Positions 61,346 through 64,000 of a stretch of DNA of 64,000 nucleotides are shown one piece after another. The stretch covers positions 124,001 to 188,000 of the forward strand of contig NZ_QFFY01000002.1 of the NCBI RefSeq assembly GCF_003131205.1. Reading direction: 5' to 3'. The translations under genes were made by a program, and so were the position numbers. The notes beneath the pieces are model-generated. The model did not search any database and was not told the origin of the DNA. It worked only from the letters and a program-made list of their open reading frames with translations. This DNA comes from Occallatibacter savannae (GTDB taxonomy: Bacteria; Acidobacteriota; Terriglobia; Terriglobales; Acidobacteriaceae). How positions within the stretch are numbered: position 1 is the stretch's first letter; the number at the start of each line of letters is the position of its first letter.

Positions 61346-62653
61346 CTACGGCTTGAATCCCGGCAGCTCCACCCGGCGCGCGACATGGTCCTGAATCCAG
61401 TGCGGATCCCACCACTCCTTGGGATCAATCTGCACGCCGTCCAGCTGCATCGCGAAGTGGATGTGGTCGCCTCCGGCCATGCCGGTCATGCCGCTCTGCC
61501 CCATGACTTGCCCGCGTTTTACGGTGTCGCCCTCGTGGACATCGATGTGGCTGAGGTGGCCGTAGATGGTCTGCAAACCGTAACCGTGGTCGACGACGAT
61601 GCAGTTGCCGTAGATTCCAAGCGGAGCCGCCCAAACCACGCGCCCGTCGTTGGATGCCTCTACGCCCACATGCTGCGTGACGGCCAGGTCGTATCCGAGG
61701 TGGACCTGCTGATCGATCTCTTTGCCCTGATAGATGTAGTGGCGCAGATCGGCAAAGGTGGCCTCAGCCGCGGAGTGCGACTGGCGCTGGAATGGCTGCG
61801 AGAAAAGGAAGTGATCGGCGGTCTTGAAACGAAGATCAGAGAGCGTCTTGTTGTTCGACTTTCGCATCTCGTTGTTGATCTTCACGAAGCGCGAGACCAG
61901 GTCGCCCGTCCCGTTGGGATCGAGTTCGCCAACGACCTTCTGCATGAACTGATCGCTGATGGGCAGCTGATGGACGGTGTAGTGCGGCTGCTCTTTTTTC
62001 GGGAAGATGACGGTGAGCGGGCTGGTTACATCGTTGCCCGCGCCGTTGGCGGCAAAGACCACGGGAACCGTTGTCTGCGGCATGTTCCAGGCAAACGCAT
62101 AGAGAGCGAACATGCCGGGCTTGCCGCCGGGCATGGGCCACGCTCGGAAGGATTGATCGCCAACCCGCACGCCAGCCGCCGTATAGGCGCCGGAGACGTC
62201 AAACGTTGCGAGGTCAGCCATGCCGATATAGATGTAGTGCTGTTCGGAGTCGACGCTCACCGAGGGCGGGCGGGTCACTACGGTCACGTCGCGCTCAAGC
62301 TTGGCCGTCTTTCCAAGGAGGTCAGCGGATTTCGCTTCCACCAGCAGCTTCGCCGGCCCATCCTTCAGAAGCGCCGTCGTCCGCACACCTGCGACGAAAT
62401 CCCACGTCGCTTCCTTCGTCATCAGCGGCTGCGGTAGCTGCCACACCATGAAGGTCTGGCCGTTCTGCACGATCGCGGCCGAAGCGCTCTTGATGCCGCG
62501 CGGATCGGTCGCGTGTACGGACACCGGCGTAGCCTGGCCGATGGTCTTTACGTCTGTGGTCAGTTCGAGTACAGGCCTCGCCGAACGCGCCAACAGGACC
62601 ACGACCGGCACTACAACGACAAGCAGAACAACTGCTAACAATACTTTGCGCAC
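61346..62653 (-). CDS. Membrane-anchored M23-family metallopeptidase
   Basis: 435 aa. One N-terminal transmembrane segment (residues 4-22, very Val-rich) is followed by beta-rich domains (VSVHATDPRGIKSASAAIVQ), a helical middle region (about residues 230-300) and a C-terminal LytM domain. Metal ligands are in VHLGYDLA and GGDHIHFAMQ, with IYGHLSHIDVHEGD between. It is a likely peptidoglycan endopeptidase facing the periplasm. It differs from the soluble M23 protein at 40.9 kb in its anchor and middle region. It ends in VARRVELPGFKP. Confidence 0.88.
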   Translation of the reverse strand: MRKVLLAVVLLVVVVPVVVLLARSARPVLELTTDVKTIGQATPVSVHATDPRGIKSASAAIVQNGQTFMVWQLPQPLMTKEATWDFVAGVRTTALLKDGPAKLLVEAKSADLLGKTAKLERDVTVVTRPPSVSVDSEQHYIYIGMADLATFDVSGAYTAAGVRVGDQSFRAWPMPGGKPGMFALYAFAWNMPQTTVPVVFAANGAGNDVTSPLTVIFPKKEQPHYTVHQLPISDQFMQKVVGELDPNGTGDLVSRFVKINNEMRKSNNKTLSDLRFKTADHFLFSQPFQRQSHSAAEATFADLRHYIYQGKEIDQQVHLGYDLAVTQHVGVEASNDGRVVWAAPLGIYGNCIVVDHGYGLQTIYGHLSHIDVHEGDTVKRGQVMGQSGMTGMAGGDHIHFAMQLDGVQIDPKEWWDPHWIQDHVARRVELPGFKP

Positions 62654-62754
62654 ACCTCATTCTAGGTCGCGCGCAGTGTGAATTTGGGGCGAGTACTGTT
62701 TCCGAAAGAGTGACATTCGCTATCGGCCATTGCCTGTCAACCCATCGAAATAGC

Positions 62755-64000
62755 ATGCCCAAGGACAATCCGGGATTGCTATCATCTCCTTCGAGGCCGG
62801 GCCCCTTGCGAATCGTAGTTGTCGGCGCCAGCGCAGCAGGAATCTTCACTTCCCTCATCCTCAGCCGGGCAGGACACAAAATCGTCCTGCTCGATCGCGA
62901 TCCTCTGGCCATTGCTCCCGACGTTGAATCCGCAGCAGCAGCAGCCTTCCGTGCCGGAGCGCCCCAGCTCGTTCAGCCGCACGTCCTTCTTCCCCGCGTT
63001 CGCGAACTGCTCATCCAACACCTTCCGCACCTCTATCACGCGCTCATTGCCGCCGGCGTGCAGGAGGCTCCCATCTCCACCCAGATGCCGTCCACTCTTG
63101 CCGATAAATCTCCTCACCCCGGCGACGAACGCCTCACTCTGCTCATGACCCGCCGCTCTACATTCGACTGGGTGCTCCTGCAGTCGGTCGCCGCTCAACA
63201 CAACATCGAGCCCCGCTTCGCCACGCGCAGCACAGGCATCCTGGTGGACAAAGGAAATCCACCTCAAGTCATTGGCCTCCGCACCACCACCGGAGATCTT
63301 ACCTGTGACCTCGTGATCGACGCCTCCGGCTACCGCTCCCCCATCGACCAGTGGCTTCGCGACGTCGGCGCTCAGCCCACCCAGCGCATCCAGGCAGAAT
63401 GCGGAGTCGCTTACTTCAGCCGTTATCACCGTATTCGTCGCGGAGCCACACCGCCCGGCCCTCGCACAACACGCCTCGTCGTCGGCCTCGATGAATTTAC
63501 TGTCGGTATCTGGGCTGCGGACAACGACACCGTGCAAATCGCCATCGCGCCCCTGGCTTCGGATCGTCGCTTTCTTCCCGTCCGCGATTCGCGCGTTTTC
63601 TCGGCTGTCCTCACTTCAGTTCCATACTTCAAAAACTGGCTCGATGTCCTGGAGCCCATCTCCGACGTCTATGCCATGGGCGCTGTGCAGAACTCGCTCC
63701 GCCGTCTCGTCGTGAACGAAAGGCCCGTCGTTCTCGGTCTGCATGCAATCGGCGATGCCATTTGCACCACCAATCCGACTCTCGGTCGCGGCCTGGGCAT
63801 GGCACTTTCTTCTGCGCTCGAGATCGACAGCATCTTGCAGCACGAACCGGACCTCGCACGGCAAGCTTTCCACTTCGATAACTTTGTCAGCACCGGCATA
63901 CAGCCGTTCTTCGAGGACCAGGCCGCCATCGATGCCGCACGCCTCGCCGCGCTTCGCAGCAAGATCTTCGACGAGCCCGCTCCGAGTCCCCCTGCGCCTC
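62755..64000 (+). CDS. FAD-dependent oxidoreductase/monooxygenase, 5' part
   Basis: The frame is open to the right edge: 415 codons are visible and the C-terminus is missing. The ATG at 62755 was chosen (MPKDNPGLLS). The dinucleotide-binding motif is VVVGASAAGIFTSLIL near residues 20-35, with Ser in place of the usual second Gly. The second FAD motif GLHAIGDAICTTNPTLGRGL near residue 330 is typical of PHBH/halogenase-like flavoproteins. TCDLVIDASGYRSPID is the DG-type motif. The substrate is unknown. The region is C-rich compared with most of the window. Confidence 0.8.
   Translation, partial: MPKDNPGLLSSPSRPGPLRIVVVGASAAGIFTSLILSRAGHKIVLLDRDPLAIAPDVESAAAAAFRAGAPQLVQPHVLLPRVRELLIQHLPHLYHALIAAGVQEAPISTQMPSTLADKSPHPGDERLTLLMTRRSTFDWVLLQSVAAQHNIEPRFATRSTGILVDKGNPPQVIGLRTTTGDLTCDLVIDASGYRSPIDQWLRDVGAQPTQRIQAECGVAYFSRYHRIRRGATPPGPRTTRLVVGLDEFTVGIWAADNDTVQIAIAPLASDRRFLPVRDSRVFSAVLTSVPYFKNWLDVLEPISDVYAMGAVQNSLRRLVVNERPVVLGLHAIGDAICTTNPTLGRGLGMALSSALEIDSILQHEPDLARQAFHFDNFVSTGIQPFFEDQAAIDAARLAALRSKIFDEPAPSPPAP

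Overview
The window looks like chromosomal DNA of an acidobacterium (Acidobacteriota, probably Terriglobia/Acidobacteriaceae). This is inferred from GC-rich sequence, four very large outer-membrane TonB-dependent receptors that each begin with a carboxypeptidase-regulatory-like domain, a PadR regulator beside a duplicated-permease (ADOP/MacB-type) protein, Tat-exported sugar isomerase/oxidoreductase proteins and several exported glycosidases. No rRNA, tRNA, CRISPR array, insertion sequence or phage gene was recognised.

Layout. 1-7.5 kb: 3' part of folC, a PlsC-type acyltransferase, a small HhH lipoprotein, a release-factor-like protein, an ABC exporter and pgi. 7.5-13.4 kb: a selenocysteine locus, selD-selA-selB followed at once by two genes that each carry one in-frame UGA. 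These are an AhpD-like CxxU protein and an iodothyronine-deiodinase-like protein with a Sec-Pro-Pro-Phe motif. 13.7-15.4 kb: a methyltransferase and a two-gene AbiEii-like nucleotidyltransferase unit. 15.4-19.4 kb: a repeat-rich spacer with a gene remnant, then a large exported glycosidase. 19.4-37.3 kb: four TonB-dependent receptors, each followed by a clear intrinsic terminator, with accD, the cobalamin adenosyltransferase gene and rlmH between the first and second. 37.6-48 kb: rsfS, nadD, a VKOR protein, an ABHD18-like hydrolase, an M23 peptidase, a repeat protein, a DUF1223 protein, an ADOP permease with padR, and glyA. 48-58 kb: a tandem pair of small exported proteins (one frameshifted), a GH2 glycosidase, a CitMHS transporter with AtuA-type genes, a Tat-exported isomerase/oxidoreductase pair and a BtuF-like protein. 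58-64 kb: an MFS transporter with a GH13 enzyme, a second M23 peptidase and the start of a flavoprotein.

The most interesting system is the selenium locus. The genes for making selenophosphate, charging Sec-tRNA and delivering it to the ribosome are directly followed by two selenoprotein genes that an ordinary gene caller would split into four short ORFs. Both UGAs fall at the redox position of a known selenoprotein family, both are followed by a bacterial SECIS-like hairpin, and the genes overlap by 4 nt, which suggests one co-translated operon. selC is not in the window.

A second theme is interspersed small palindromic DNA: a two-hairpin element in four intergenic copies with compensatory base changes, a family ending in GGGGCACCC that also occurs inside a coding region, and short tandem heptamers. 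All functional statements come from reading the sequence and from recalled family knowledge; no search was run.
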